From a virus: DNA of 23,040 nucleotides. The stretch covers positions 1-23,040 of the IMG/VR virus record IMGVR_UViG_3300047287_000460, one strand, 5' to 3'. Every line of letters begins with the position of its first letter. Positions within the stretch are counted from its first letter, which is position 1. The notes under the pieces are model-generated. The model did no database searches and was not told the origin of the DNA. It was given only the letters and a program-made list of their open reading frames with translations. Shown here piece after piece: positions 1 through 6,389 of this stretch. A program made the position numbers and the translations under genes.

Positions 1-2038
1 TGGACACTGCAAACGATGTTATAGATCCTATTGCTGTTGTTGCCCACTGTGACATTGTGGCCAACATCATGTTTGTCTGCATTCCAACTGCTAATGTCCA
101 TCCACTTAAGGTTGTTGCTAAAGTTGGAAATAAGGCAGATAATCCTGTTATAATAGGCACCCATGTGCCAAGTACTTCAGCTGTTCTTCCGCCATAAAAT
201 AATATATTACCTAAAACAGATGAAGAATCTTCCTCTAGCATAGATGTTCCGAGACTGGCAAGTCCTAATCCTGTTACTGCTAATGTGGCAAATTTTAATT
301 CTGTGGAGAATTTATTAACAAACTCCCCTACTTGATATCCAGCTTTGTATAAAGGAGTTTTAGTTGTACCGTCTTTAGTTACACCCGGACCTTCTGGCAG
401 ACGAGGACCTATAAAATCTTTTGGAGCAGATTTTGGTGCAAGACTTGCTTGGAAATTTTTTAATGCATTTACGGATGCAGAAAGCGCTGTTACAACCGAT
501 GATAGTTTTTCTTTAAGTAAATCAAATCCTATTTTAGCAAAAGAAACCACACCCATTAATGCTAACAATACACCAACTACGGTTCCTGCACCGCTGTCAC
601 CAATTATACTGCCTAACCAAGATAAAGGCTTTAGTACTAGTCCTAGTGCTACAGTAAATCCATTTAAGATATCAATGTATGCAGTCCAGTTAATGCCATT
701 TATTAATTTTAAAAATGGAATTGCTAAAGCTTGTAAGTTTGCTTGAAACTCTCTTATAGCGGCATTAAACTCTTGTGCAGATTTATCTTGTTCTCTGCGT
801 TTACGACCTTCTGCGCTGTTATAAAACTCAGCTTCTCTAGCCATTTCAAGAATTTGCCTTGCGCTTTCACCTGCCGGGCCTTCAAGCTGTGCCATCATTC
901 GTAGCTGATCACCACGGGCAGCAACTTCTTGTAAAACTGTATCGTTTAATTTTTTTCTATCTTCTTCTGTAATCTTGTCGCCGCGCTTGGCTTTGGCAGC
1001 TTGTCTTTCTAACTCATAGTAAGTTGCTTGACTGGACATTATCAAATTCTTACCTGTTTGTGTGACTGCAAATGGCAATCCACCCAAAGCAGACTTTAAA
1101 GCATCTTCTGCTACTTTAGCACCTTTTTCGCCAAACTGAGCTGTAAGACCTGCGGCAAAACTATTAACTGCTTCGCTGACTTTTTGACTACCTGATTGTG
1201 CTGACTTTACAAATGTTGAAACAATAGGATCACTGGCCAGCTTGGCTGCGGCTGCGGCCATTTCTAAAACATTTTTACCTGTTCGGTTTGCAAGATCATC
1301 TAATTCTTTACCCAGTGCTTGACTATTCTTAATTACAGCATCTTGTGCGGCGCGACCTTTGAAGCCTTGACTAACAGCAACTTTAGTTTGTTGTGCAGTG
1401 AACATGGCTAGTTCTTCATTGGTCATTCCAAGATTGCCAACGCTTTGTGTTGCTGATCTTACACTAGATACCAATGAAGCAAAATTCTTGGCACCATCTG
1501 TAGCACCATTACCTAAACTAGCAAAACCTCCGCCTGTTTCAGACAGTGCTTTGGTCAATGTTGTCATACTAACGCCAGCTGTTTTAGCGGCAATGGCAAA
1601 GTCCATAATTTCGCCGCTAACACCCATTTTTAATGCACCAGAAATACTGTCAGCGTAAGATGTTAAACTTCCAACTAAAAAGCCCGTAGCACCTGCCATT
1701 CTAGTAAATGGCGTGTCTAATTCTTTGATGGCATTTTTCCAGCCGTATCTTAGTTTATCAGTAACACCTGCTAGATCATCCCACGCTTTTTTAAATTCTT
1801 TGTTTTGCTTGATCTGCTTTTTTTGCTGGTCGCTGAGTTCTTCTAGATTGTCTAACTGTTCTTTTTGTTCTTTGTTGACTTTAGCACCGGTATCTATATC
1901 CGCTTTGATGCGTTTGGCCATGGCTTGAGTTAATTGGATTAACTTTTCCATTTGTTTCTGTGTAGCTAACCCGTTTACATTAAATTGAAACGCTTCGCCT
2001 ACATCAGGAAAATTACCGGTAATTGTGCTGTCTGCCAT
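1..2038 (-). CDS. Tape measure-like tail protein (N-terminal 679 residues, runs off the window)
   Basis: An open frame runs without a stop from an ATG at 2038 to the window edge. An in-frame TAA lies two codons upstream, so this is the earliest ATG; no good ribosome binding site is visible. Residues about 25-100 are charged and helical, like a coiled coil. Residues 110-330 are rich in Ala, Gly, Ser and Thr. A second charged helical stretch (about 340-435) precedes strongly hydrophobic segments (about 437-505 and again after about 590). Long alternating helical and hydrophobic regions of this kind are typical of phage tape measure proteins, which set tail length and sit inside the tail tube. 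It is divergent from the gp26-like gene, which in tail modules is usually close to the tape measure gene. The function is inferred from composition and context, not from a catalytic motif. A large tail-associated structural protein of another kind remains possible. Confidence 0.65.
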   Translation of the reverse strand, partial: MADSTITGNFPDVGEAFQFNVNGLATQKQMEKLIQLTQAMAKRIKADIDTGAKVNKEQKEQLDNLEELSDQQKKQIKQNKEFKKAWDDLAGVTDKLRYGWKNAIKELDTPFTRMAGATGFLVGSLTSYADSISGALKMGVSGEIMDFAIAAKTAGVSMTTLTKALSETGGGFASLGNGATDGAKNFASLVSSVRSATQSVGNLGMTNEELAMFTAQQTKVAVSQGFKGRAAQDAVIKNSQALGKELDDLANRTGKNVLEMAAAAAKLASDPIVSTFVKSAQSGSQKVSEAVNSFAAGLTAQFGEKGAKVAEDALKSALGGLPFAVTQTGKNLIMSSQATYYELERQAAKAKRGDKITEEDRKKLNDTVLQEVAARGDQLRMMAQLEGPAGESARQILEMAREAEFYNSAEGRKRREQDKSAQEFNAAIREFQANLQALAIPFLKLINGINWTAYIDILNGFTVALGLVLKPLSWLGSIIGDSGAGTVVGVLLALMGVVSFAKIGFDLLKEKLSSVVTALSASVNALKNFQASLAPKSAPKDFIGPRLPEGPGVTKDGTTKTPLYKAGYQVGEFVNKFSTELKFATLAVTGLGLASLGTSMLEEDSSSVLGNILFYGGRTAEVLGTWVPIITGLSALFPTLATTLSGWTLAVGMQTNMMLATMSQWATTAIGSITSFAVS

Positions 2039-2052
2039 TAGTTAAATGCGTA

Positions 2053-2060
2053 TATAAATA
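2053..2060 (+). promoter_or_regulatory. T4-type late promoter TATAAATA
   Basis: An exact TATAAATA octamer, the T4 late promoter element recognised by gp55-containing RNA polymerase, lies 40 nt before the gp26-like start codon. The expected transcript would have a leader of about 35 nt with a GGAG ribosome binding site close to the ATG, unlike the other late promoters in this window. Confidence 0.8.
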
Positions 2061-2061
2061 A

Positions 2062-2074
2062 GAGTCTAAGACTC
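2062..2074 (+). promoter_or_regulatory. Perfect inverted repeat just after the late promoter
   Basis: GAGTC (2062-2066) and GACTC (2070-2074) flank a 3-nt spacer, directly downstream of the TATAAATA box. It would form a 5-bp hairpin at or next to the 5' end of the late transcript. It could stabilise the mRNA or be a protein site; the role is not known. Confidence 0.4.
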
Positions 2075-2100
2075 GTATACATTATTTAGTTGGAGAAAAT

Positions 2101-2943
2101 ATGGAAAATCAAAATAACCCGCTGAAGTCATACTTCAGAAAACCAGGCATTTGGATCAAGTTGCCTAGCCAAGGCAACTATTCTGCCAGCAAGCCTGCTG
2201 ACCTAAACGACATGGGCGAAATTCCAGTTTACCCCATGACTGCTAAAGATGAGCTAATGCTTAAAAATGCTGATGCATTATTAAACGGAACAGCTATTAC
2301 CGGCTTGATTAAAAGCTGTGCTCCTAGTATCACTGATCCTGAAAACATGCCAGCTGTTGACTTAGACACTCTTTTAGTTGCAATTAAGCACTGTACTTAC
2401 GGTTCTAAGATGACTGTTGAAACCAAGCACGACTGCGCTGAAGCCGCTGCTCATGAAGTCAGCGTTGATTTAGATATGATGATTGCTAACATCAAAGTAT
2501 TGGATAAAATTGAACCAGTAGAACATGAATCAGGAATTAAGATTTTTATTAAACCAGTAACAGTTAAAGATGTACTAAGGCTTAACTGGGTTCAATACGA
2601 ACAGATCAGACAACTGCAAATGGCAGAAGCACAAAATGTTGATGAAAAAACAAAATTAGATTTATTACAAAAAAGCTATGAGTCATTGACCAACGAAAGC
2701 ATTAAAGTAATATCCAAGTGCATTGACAGTGTACTATTACCAGACGGAGTTGCTGTAACAGATACTGCTATGATTTCCGAATGGGTCAGCGACTTAAGCA
2801 GACCAGAATATACAAAACTAGAACAAAAAATTATGGACACTAACTCTAAAGGTGTTGAAAAACAATTTGATGTTCACTGCCCTGAATGTGGCTCTGCATA
2901 TAAAACTACATTAGACTTGAATCCAACAACTTTTTTCGGATGA
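2101..2943 (+). CDS. 26: gp26-like baseplate hub / T4_baseplate family protein
   Basis: This 280-residue protein matches the family I know as T4 baseplate protein gp26. It has an N-terminal YFRKPGIWIKLPSQG segment (residues 11-25), the stretch GEIPVYPMTAKDE (39-51), a conserved block around residues 85-104, and a C-terminal CPEC knuckle (260-263) followed by LNPTTFFG. The partner zinc knuckle seems reduced to an HDC at 110-112. The family acts in assembly of the tail or baseplate hub. A GGAG sequence sits just ahead of the ATG, and a late promoter lies 40 nt upstream. The stop codon overlaps the start of the next gene, and a slippery heptamer lies at the very end of the frame, so a longer fusion product is possible. 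Confidence 0.8.
   Translation: MENQNNPLKSYFRKPGIWIKLPSQGNYSASKPADLNDMGEIPVYPMTAKDELMLKNADALLNGTAITGLIKSCAPSITDPENMPAVDLDTLLVAIKHCTYGSKMTVETKHDCAEAAAHEVSVDLDMMIANIKVLDKIEPVEHESGIKIFIKPVTVKDVLRLNWVQYEQIRQLQMAEAQNVDEKTKLDLLQKSYESLTNESIKVISKCIDSVLLPDGVAVTDTAMISEWVSDLSRPEYTKLEQKIMDTNSKGVEKQFDVHCPECGSAYKTTLDLNPTTFFG
2931..2937 (+). promoter_or_regulatory. Candidate -1 ribosomal frameshift site T-TTT-TTC
   Basis: The heptamer TTTTTTC is in phase with the gp26-like frame (codons ACT TTT TTC GGA TGA), the canonical X-XXY-YYZ form. A -1 slip continues through CGG into the downstream gene without meeting a stop, giving a fusion of roughly 360 residues. The zero-frame stop is 3 nt beyond the heptamer. 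No stimulatory pseudoknot was identified. Confidence 0.4.
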
Positions 2944-3182
2944 GGCTTTTGGCTCTCAAGTCAGGGCCAGAAATTATGAAGTTGTTAAAACAGTTAGAGT
3001 CTGAGTCAAAAGCCATAACAGAAGATATTGTAACCCTAACAATATATTCGGGTCAAAGCTATGAACAAATGTGGAATACTAGCTATGACGAACGACAAAT
3101 ATTCGTGAAAATCCTTAAAGACAAAATAAACTTAGATCGAGGCATTAAGCCAAAAGAAGTTTTAACACAAGGTATGTTCTAA
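2940..3182 (+). CDS. Small protein coupled to the gp26-like gene (possible tail assembly chaperone extension)
   Basis: An 80-residue protein whose ATG overlaps the upstream stop codon as ATGA. It is predicted helical, with a stretch of the type IYSGQSYEQMW (about residues 36-46) followed by a charged YDERQIFVKILKDK segment (49-62). Short proteins with this look follow the gp26-like or tail chaperone gene in many tailed phages. It may be made by translational coupling, by -1 frameshifting as a C-terminal extension of the gp26-like protein, or both. T4 gp51 is a functional candidate, but I cannot show homology by eye. It is followed by AT-rich hairpins that probably end the transcript. Confidence 0.6.
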   Translation: MRLLALKSGPEIMKLLKQLESESKAITEDIVTLTIYSGQSYEQMWNTSYDERQIFVKILKDKINLDRGIKPKEVLTQGMF

Positions 3183-3188
3183 TCTTTT

Positions 3189-3234
3189 TATTTGTTCATA
3201 GAACAAATAGATTTAATTTTTACTAAAGTAAAAA
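3189..3234. terminator. Two AT-rich hairpins, probable bidirectional terminator
   Basis: TATTTGTTC (3189-3197) pairs with GAACAAATA (3201-3209) around a 3-nt loop. A second stem, TTTTTACT (3217-3224) with AGTAAAAA (3227-3234), follows at once. Both lie in a very AT-rich stretch just past the end of the 2940-3182 gene and have T-rich sequence on either strand. Low GC makes them weak as intrinsic terminators. Confidence 0.5.
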
Positions 3235-3300
3235 CAAAATCTTTTAATTCTTTTTTATTCTTTAAGAGATTTCTTTATACGAGATATTTGCCAAGGTTTT

Positions 3301-3656
3301 GCAGTCGTACTTAGCCCTGTTAAGGGCTAAGGTGAAATAATGAAATACCTGCCGGAGGCCCATTATCGTAATCTATCGCTGCAACTAATATAGTAAGGGC
3401 GGTTACGCTATACCCTTTTACGCAGTCCTTAGGCAACGCAGAAACTTATAGCTGATAGATGAACACTAAGTTTCTTGTGGGTTGTAATGACTCAACAGAG
3501 CCCACTCATTTTCGACTATACATACACTTGCCAGCGTCTTTCAAGTCTAACGCTTCGTCCCAACATCATTGGGGTAGTGGCAATCATGTCTCCGCTACTG
3601 CTCGGAAATTCCTACCGTCACACATCAGAACGGATTCGGGCACCTTATCGACTTGC
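3301..3656. ncRNA. Candidate structured RNA, family not recognised
   Basis: This is the main content of the gene-free stretch 3183-3684. By hand count 3301-3660 is about 46% GC against about 19% in the 120 bases before it. A long-range helix closes the block: GCAGTCG (3301-3307) with CGACT-T-GC (3649-3656, one bulge), stacked inside by TAAGGTG (3328-3334) with CACCTTA (3641-3647). Inside are hairpins 3314-3317/3324-3327, 3337-3342/3361-3366, 3389-3396/3403-3412, 3441-3448/3467-3474, 3477-3482/3500-3505, 3526-3530/3542-3546, 3559-3563/3569-3573 and 3574-3580/3592-3598. The 3526 hairpin could form an H-type pseudoknot (3533-3537 with 3550-3554). The closing region has an alternative pairing (3640-3644 with 3658-3662). 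Strand is undecided because helices read alike on both. It may be an independent RNA, or the 3' region of the GIY-YIG transcript. Confidence 0.45.
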
Positions 3657-3684
3657 CGGTGCGAGCTGTTATCAGTAGTTGTGC

Positions 3685-4113
3685 CTAGATTTTGTTTATA
3701 ATGTGGGAGCCGTGGACTCTGACTTGTATGTGACCGTTATAGTAATCTGCGGATTCTAAAACTTTGTGTGTGAATTGTTCTCTTGCCTCGATGTAACTAC
3801 ATTCTGCCTTAGATTTGCAATAGTATAGTATTTCTCGTTGAAAATTTTCTGCGCCTAGAGTTTGTATGTCTTTATTAAGTTCGTCGTTTGAGCCATAGTA
3901 TGTGCGCCAGTCAGAGTCGACTTTGTTGCGAATTTTCTTTTTCTTTTTTGTGCCGTTTTTGAGTTTAACTGTTTTGTAAGTTGTTTTTGAAAACTTTGCC
4001 AGTTTTTTGCCTATGTATTTGCGGCCTGTGACTGTATTGGTAATGAGATAAACAAAACCAATACAGTCCTCAGGAAGTAGTTCTACTTCGACACCTTGAT
4101 AAAACCATGACAT
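3685..4113 (-). CDS. GIY-YIG nuclease domain protein
   Basis: A 142-residue protein opening with a GIY-YIG core: G19-F-V-Y22 and Y33-I-G35. A basic lysine-rich stretch (about 48-63) follows, then WRTYYGS (69-75) and a SYIEAREQF segment whose E109 fits the conserved catalytic acidic residue. The family cleaves DNA; members include homing endonucleases and repair nucleases. The length and the YYGSNDELNKDI region resemble short free-standing proteins common in marine T4-like phages. It is the last gene of the minus-strand operon and ends at the edge of the candidate structured RNA. No second DNA-binding domain is visible, so homing activity is uncertain. Confidence 0.75.
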   Translation of the reverse strand: MSWFYQGVEVELLPEDCIGFVYLITNTVTGRKYIGKKLAKFSKTTYKTVKLKNGTKKKKKIRNKVDSDWRTYYGSNDELNKDIQTLGAENFQREILYYCKSKAECSYIEAREQFTHKVLESADYYNGHIQVRVHGSHIINKI

Positions 4114-4120
4114 AGCCAGC

Positions 4121-4327
4121 TTACTTAGCTGACAATGCCGCCTTTTCTTCGGTGATTTCTTTGCGTCGAGCTTTGACTAGCTTGGCAACTTCTTGCAGTG
4201 CCTTGCGAGCACGGCCAGCTGCCGCTTTAACTTTTTTAGTTGTGAATTTTTCGTTTTCTTCAATGTAAATTTGGAACTGTTTAACTAGTTCCTCTTGTGT
4301 ATTTACAACTGGTTGTGTGTCAGCCAT
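4121..4327 (-). CDS. Small basic helical protein, possibly histone H1/Hc1-like
   Basis: A 68-residue protein with an acidic N-terminal half and a lysine-, arginine- and alanine-rich C-terminal half (roughly residues 30-60, including AAGRARKALQEVAKLVKARR). Similar small proteins in marine phages are often annotated histone H1-like, from their Ala/Lys helices. It could bind DNA or act as a small coiled-coil partner; no motif settles this. The gene overlaps the end of the acyl carrier protein gene by 8 nt and lies 7 nt before the GIY-YIG gene, so it is part of one transcript. Confidence 0.6.
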   Translation of the reverse strand: MADTQPVVNTQEELVKQFQIYIEENEKFTTKKVKAAAGRARKALQEVAKLVKARRKEITEEKAALSAK

Positions 4328-4562
4328 TATGTCGTCCTTTTAAATATGTAACCAATGCGTTATAGTTTTTAACTTTATCAGTAGCGTCGTCTTCGACTTC
4401 GATGCCAAATTCTTCTTCTAGCTTTAATATTAGTTCAACGATGTCAAGACTGTCAAGTCCCAACTCAGACCAAATACTAGCAGCTTTTACTTCATCAGCA
4501 GTTAACTGATAATCCTTTTCCATCACGGAAAGAATCTTTGCTTCAAGATCATTGAAATCCAT
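4320..4562 (-). CDS. Acyl carrier protein
   Basis: An 80-residue, strongly acidic protein with the full acyl carrier fold signature. The GLDSLDIVEL motif (35-44) places Ser38 as the site for the 4'-phosphopantetheine arm, and helix III and the acidic EEEFGIEVEDD segment (49-59) follow. Acyl carrier proteins hold acyl chains as thioesters for fatty acid or lipid-modifying enzymes. The family normally works with host synthase enzymes and needs a phosphopantetheinyl transferase, which is not in this window. An AGGAGA ribosome binding site lies before the ATG. The gene sits between gp46 and the small basic protein, so it is likely expressed with recombination genes. It has every residue needed to be modified; its acyl substrate is unknown. 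Confidence 0.9.
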   Translation of the reverse strand: MDFNDLEAKILSVMEKDYQLTADEVKAASIWSELGLDSLDIVELILKLEEEFGIEVEDDATDKVKNYNALVTYLKGRHNG

Positions 4563-4575
4563 TTGTGTTCTCCTG

Positions 4576-6351
4576 TTATGCTTCTACCATTTCGATGTCG
4601 GTGTTAAAGGTGGTGAATCCGTTTTCTTTAACTACTTGTAGAATTGTATTTACACGCCCGACCAGTTCATCACGGTGGCTAATGAGGAAAATGTTTTTCC
4701 GATTTTCTCTAGCCATCTTTTTGAGCAAGCCAAGTGCGCTGTCAACTCCGTTGGCGTCCATGCCACTGTCGATCATTTCGTCGATAAACAACAAATTGAC
4801 AGGACGGTTTAGACTTTCATAGACATCGCGGAACGCCCAACTCAATCCAAGGATAAGTCTGTTGCGTTCTCCTCGACTTAGGTTATCAAAGTCAAATTCT
4901 TGTCCAAGTTGTGTAATGTCAACTTCTAAGTCACTTCTAAATTTAACGGTGTGAGGCAAGCTTAGTTTTTCCAAATAGTAAGCAAGCCTGTGATTAAGAT
5001 AACTTAGGTTTTGTTCAATAATACGCTTGCGAATAAAGCTGTCTTTGCTGGTCAGCAATTTAAGCAAAAACTCTTGATGTTCGTTAAGCTTGGTCAATGC
5101 GTTAATCGGATCAAAGTCGACAACTTCAAGTGCAGTTTCTTTTAAGTGTTCTGCTTGTTCAACATAAGGGTCTATGTCTAGCGCCCTGCGCTCAAATTGA
5201 TCTTGAATGGTTTCTAGTGTGCTTTTGTGATTAACGGCATCGTCTATGTTGTCGTACTTTACAACAGGGCTTGCTCCAAGTTCGCCAAGTTTAGCGATTT
5301 CTTTTTGGACTTTCTTTAGTGCTTTTTCTTCTGTGTCTATTTCGGTTCGAATAGAAGCAATGGCAGTTTCTAGCTCGCCCATCATTTCGGCTTGTTTAGA
5401 ATCGTGTAGTTCTTGTCCGCAAGCATGACACTTGTGTTCTTCTGCTTTACCTTTAGCACTTTCCAAATCTGACAAATTATTTTTTAGTCTTTTGATTGCG
5501 CTTTGGTGTGTGGCCAAATCTTTGTTATGACGCTTAAGTTCTTTTTCGTTGGCTTGATACAAAGCAAGTAGTTTATGATTTTCTAATTCCACTGTGATAT
5601 CTATGCCCATGAGTTCGTTGATAGCCGCACCAAGTTTTTCGAGATCATCTTTTTGTTTAGTTTGCCAAAGTCGACTACGCCGTTCTAAGTCGTCGATTGA
5701 AGTTTTAATCTTGTTGTTGGCATCTGTAACAGCTTTGATTTTATATTCTTCTTCTTTAATAGCATCTTTGGTATTCTTAATAAGATCTTTAAGCAACGCA
5801 GCCTTTTCACTGAGCTGTGTAATACCCAGTAACTGCTCAATAATTTCTCTCTGCTCATTTGTTTTTAGACTTAAGAATGGTTCGGTATAAGTGTTCAATG
5901 CAACAATGTGCTTGAACATGTCGTGACTCATTCCCAGGATGCGTTCAATTTCTTCCTGTGTTTCTTTATTTTCACCCTGCTGTTCTTCTGTTGCTTCTTC
6001 ATCGTTAGATTGATCGTCTACAATAAAACGCAACACGCTGGGCTTTCGTCCTCGTTCAATTTTATAAGTATGACCGTTACTTTCGAACTCGCAGGTAACC
6101 ATCATATGTTTGTTGTTTGTTTTATTGACTAAGTTATCCTTACGGATATTAGTCAAAGCGTTTCCATATAACGCATAGCTCAATGCGTTAACTATGGTTG
6201 TTTTGCCCGTGCCATTACGACTGCCGTCGCCACCGAGGTCCATGTTATTACCCAAGACAAGAGTGAGACCGTGTTGGTCAAATTTCAGTGCCTGTGTTAC
6301 ATTACCGACGCTTAAAAAGTTTTTAACTGTTAGGTTTTTAATCTTAATCAT
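4576..6351 (-). CDS. 46: gp46 recombination endonuclease subunit (Rad50/SbcC-like ATPase)
   Basis: A 591-residue SMC-type ATPase. The Walker A motif lies at 42-51 (GDGSRNGTGKTT region). Long coiled coils run from about 165 to 300 and 315 to 460, meeting at a zinc hook CHAC (Cys308 and Cys311). The ABC signature LSRGER is at 491-496 and Walker B LLFIDE at 520-525, with an ISHR switch histidine near 557-560. With gp47 it forms the T4 Mre11/Rad50-type complex that resects double-strand ends for recombination-dependent replication. Length is close to that of T4 gp46. The start at 6351 is only 8 nt past a consensus -10 box that lies in the end of gp47, and it has no clear ribosome binding site. 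Confidence 0.95.
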   Translation of the reverse strand: MIKIKNLTVKNFLSVGNVTQALKFDQHGLTLVLGNNMDLGGDGSRNGTGKTTIVNALSYALYGNALTNIRKDNLVNKTNNKHMMVTCEFESNGHTYKIERGRKPSVLRFIVDDQSNDEEATEEQQGENKETQEEIERILGMSHDMFKHIVALNTYTEPFLSLKTNEQREIIEQLLGITQLSEKAALLKDLIKNTKDAIKEEEYKIKAVTDANNKIKTSIDDLERRSRLWQTKQKDDLEKLGAAINELMGIDITVELENHKLLALYQANEKELKRHNKDLATHQSAIKRLKNNLSDLESAKGKAEEHKCHACGQELHDSKQAEMMGELETAIASIRTEIDTEEKALKKVQKEIAKLGELGASPVVKYDNIDDAVNHKSTLETIQDQFERRALDIDPYVEQAEHLKETALEVVDFDPINALTKLNEHQEFLLKLLTSKDSFIRKRIIEQNLSYLNHRLAYYLEKLSLPHTVKFRSDLEVDITQLGQEFDFDNLSRGERNRLILGLSWAFRDVYESLNRPVNLLFIDEMIDSGMDANGVDSALGLLKKMARENRKNIFLISHRDELVGRVNTILQVVKENGFTTFNTDIEMVEA

Positions 6352-6359
6352 GTATGGGA

Positions 6360-6389
6360 ATTATATATGAAGCTGGTTGTAAATGTCAA
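6360..6389 (-). promoter_or_regulatory. Sigma-70 promoter for gp46, inside the 3' end of gp47
   Basis: On the minus strand TTGACA (6389-6384) and TATAAT (6365-6360) are separated by 18 nt. Both hexamers are exact consensus. Initiation 6-8 nt beyond the -10 box would fall at or within 2 nt of the gp46 ATG (6351), giving an almost leaderless transcript. The -35 box is within gp47 coding sequence and the -10 box overlaps its stop codon. Confidence 0.65.

Noticed and set aside
345-1928. Plus-strand open frames at 345-746, 1398-1658 and 1713-1928
   Set aside because: They are antisense to the continuous tape-measure frame and have no ribosome binding sites or recognisable motifs.
3240-3684. Group I intron or RNase P RNA
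   Set aside because: I looked for the conserved intron core pairings and for the RNase P GGAAAGTCC-type segment on both strands and did not find them. Flanking genes are convergent, so there are no split exons.
3301-3700. tmRNA (ssrA) on the plus strand
   Set aside because: A pseudoknot-like start (3389-3417), a short open frame with a GCA codon and stops in a hairpin (3433-3474) and further pseudoknot-like hairpins resemble a tmRNA layout. But no T-arm, no GGTTTCGAC-like 5' half and no CCA end were found, the possible tags do not end in Ala-Ala, and two of the pseudoknots have no loop to span the stem.
3459-3701. Open frame of 80 codons on the plus strand in the gap
   Set aside because: No ribosome binding site, odd composition with no fold-like pattern, a second overlapping frame in the same place, and it lies wholly in the structured block and into the end of the GIY-YIG gene.
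5246-6132. Plus-strand frames inside gp46
   Set aside because: They are antisense to the coiled-coil region, where repeated Lys/Glu codons leave the other strand open by chance.
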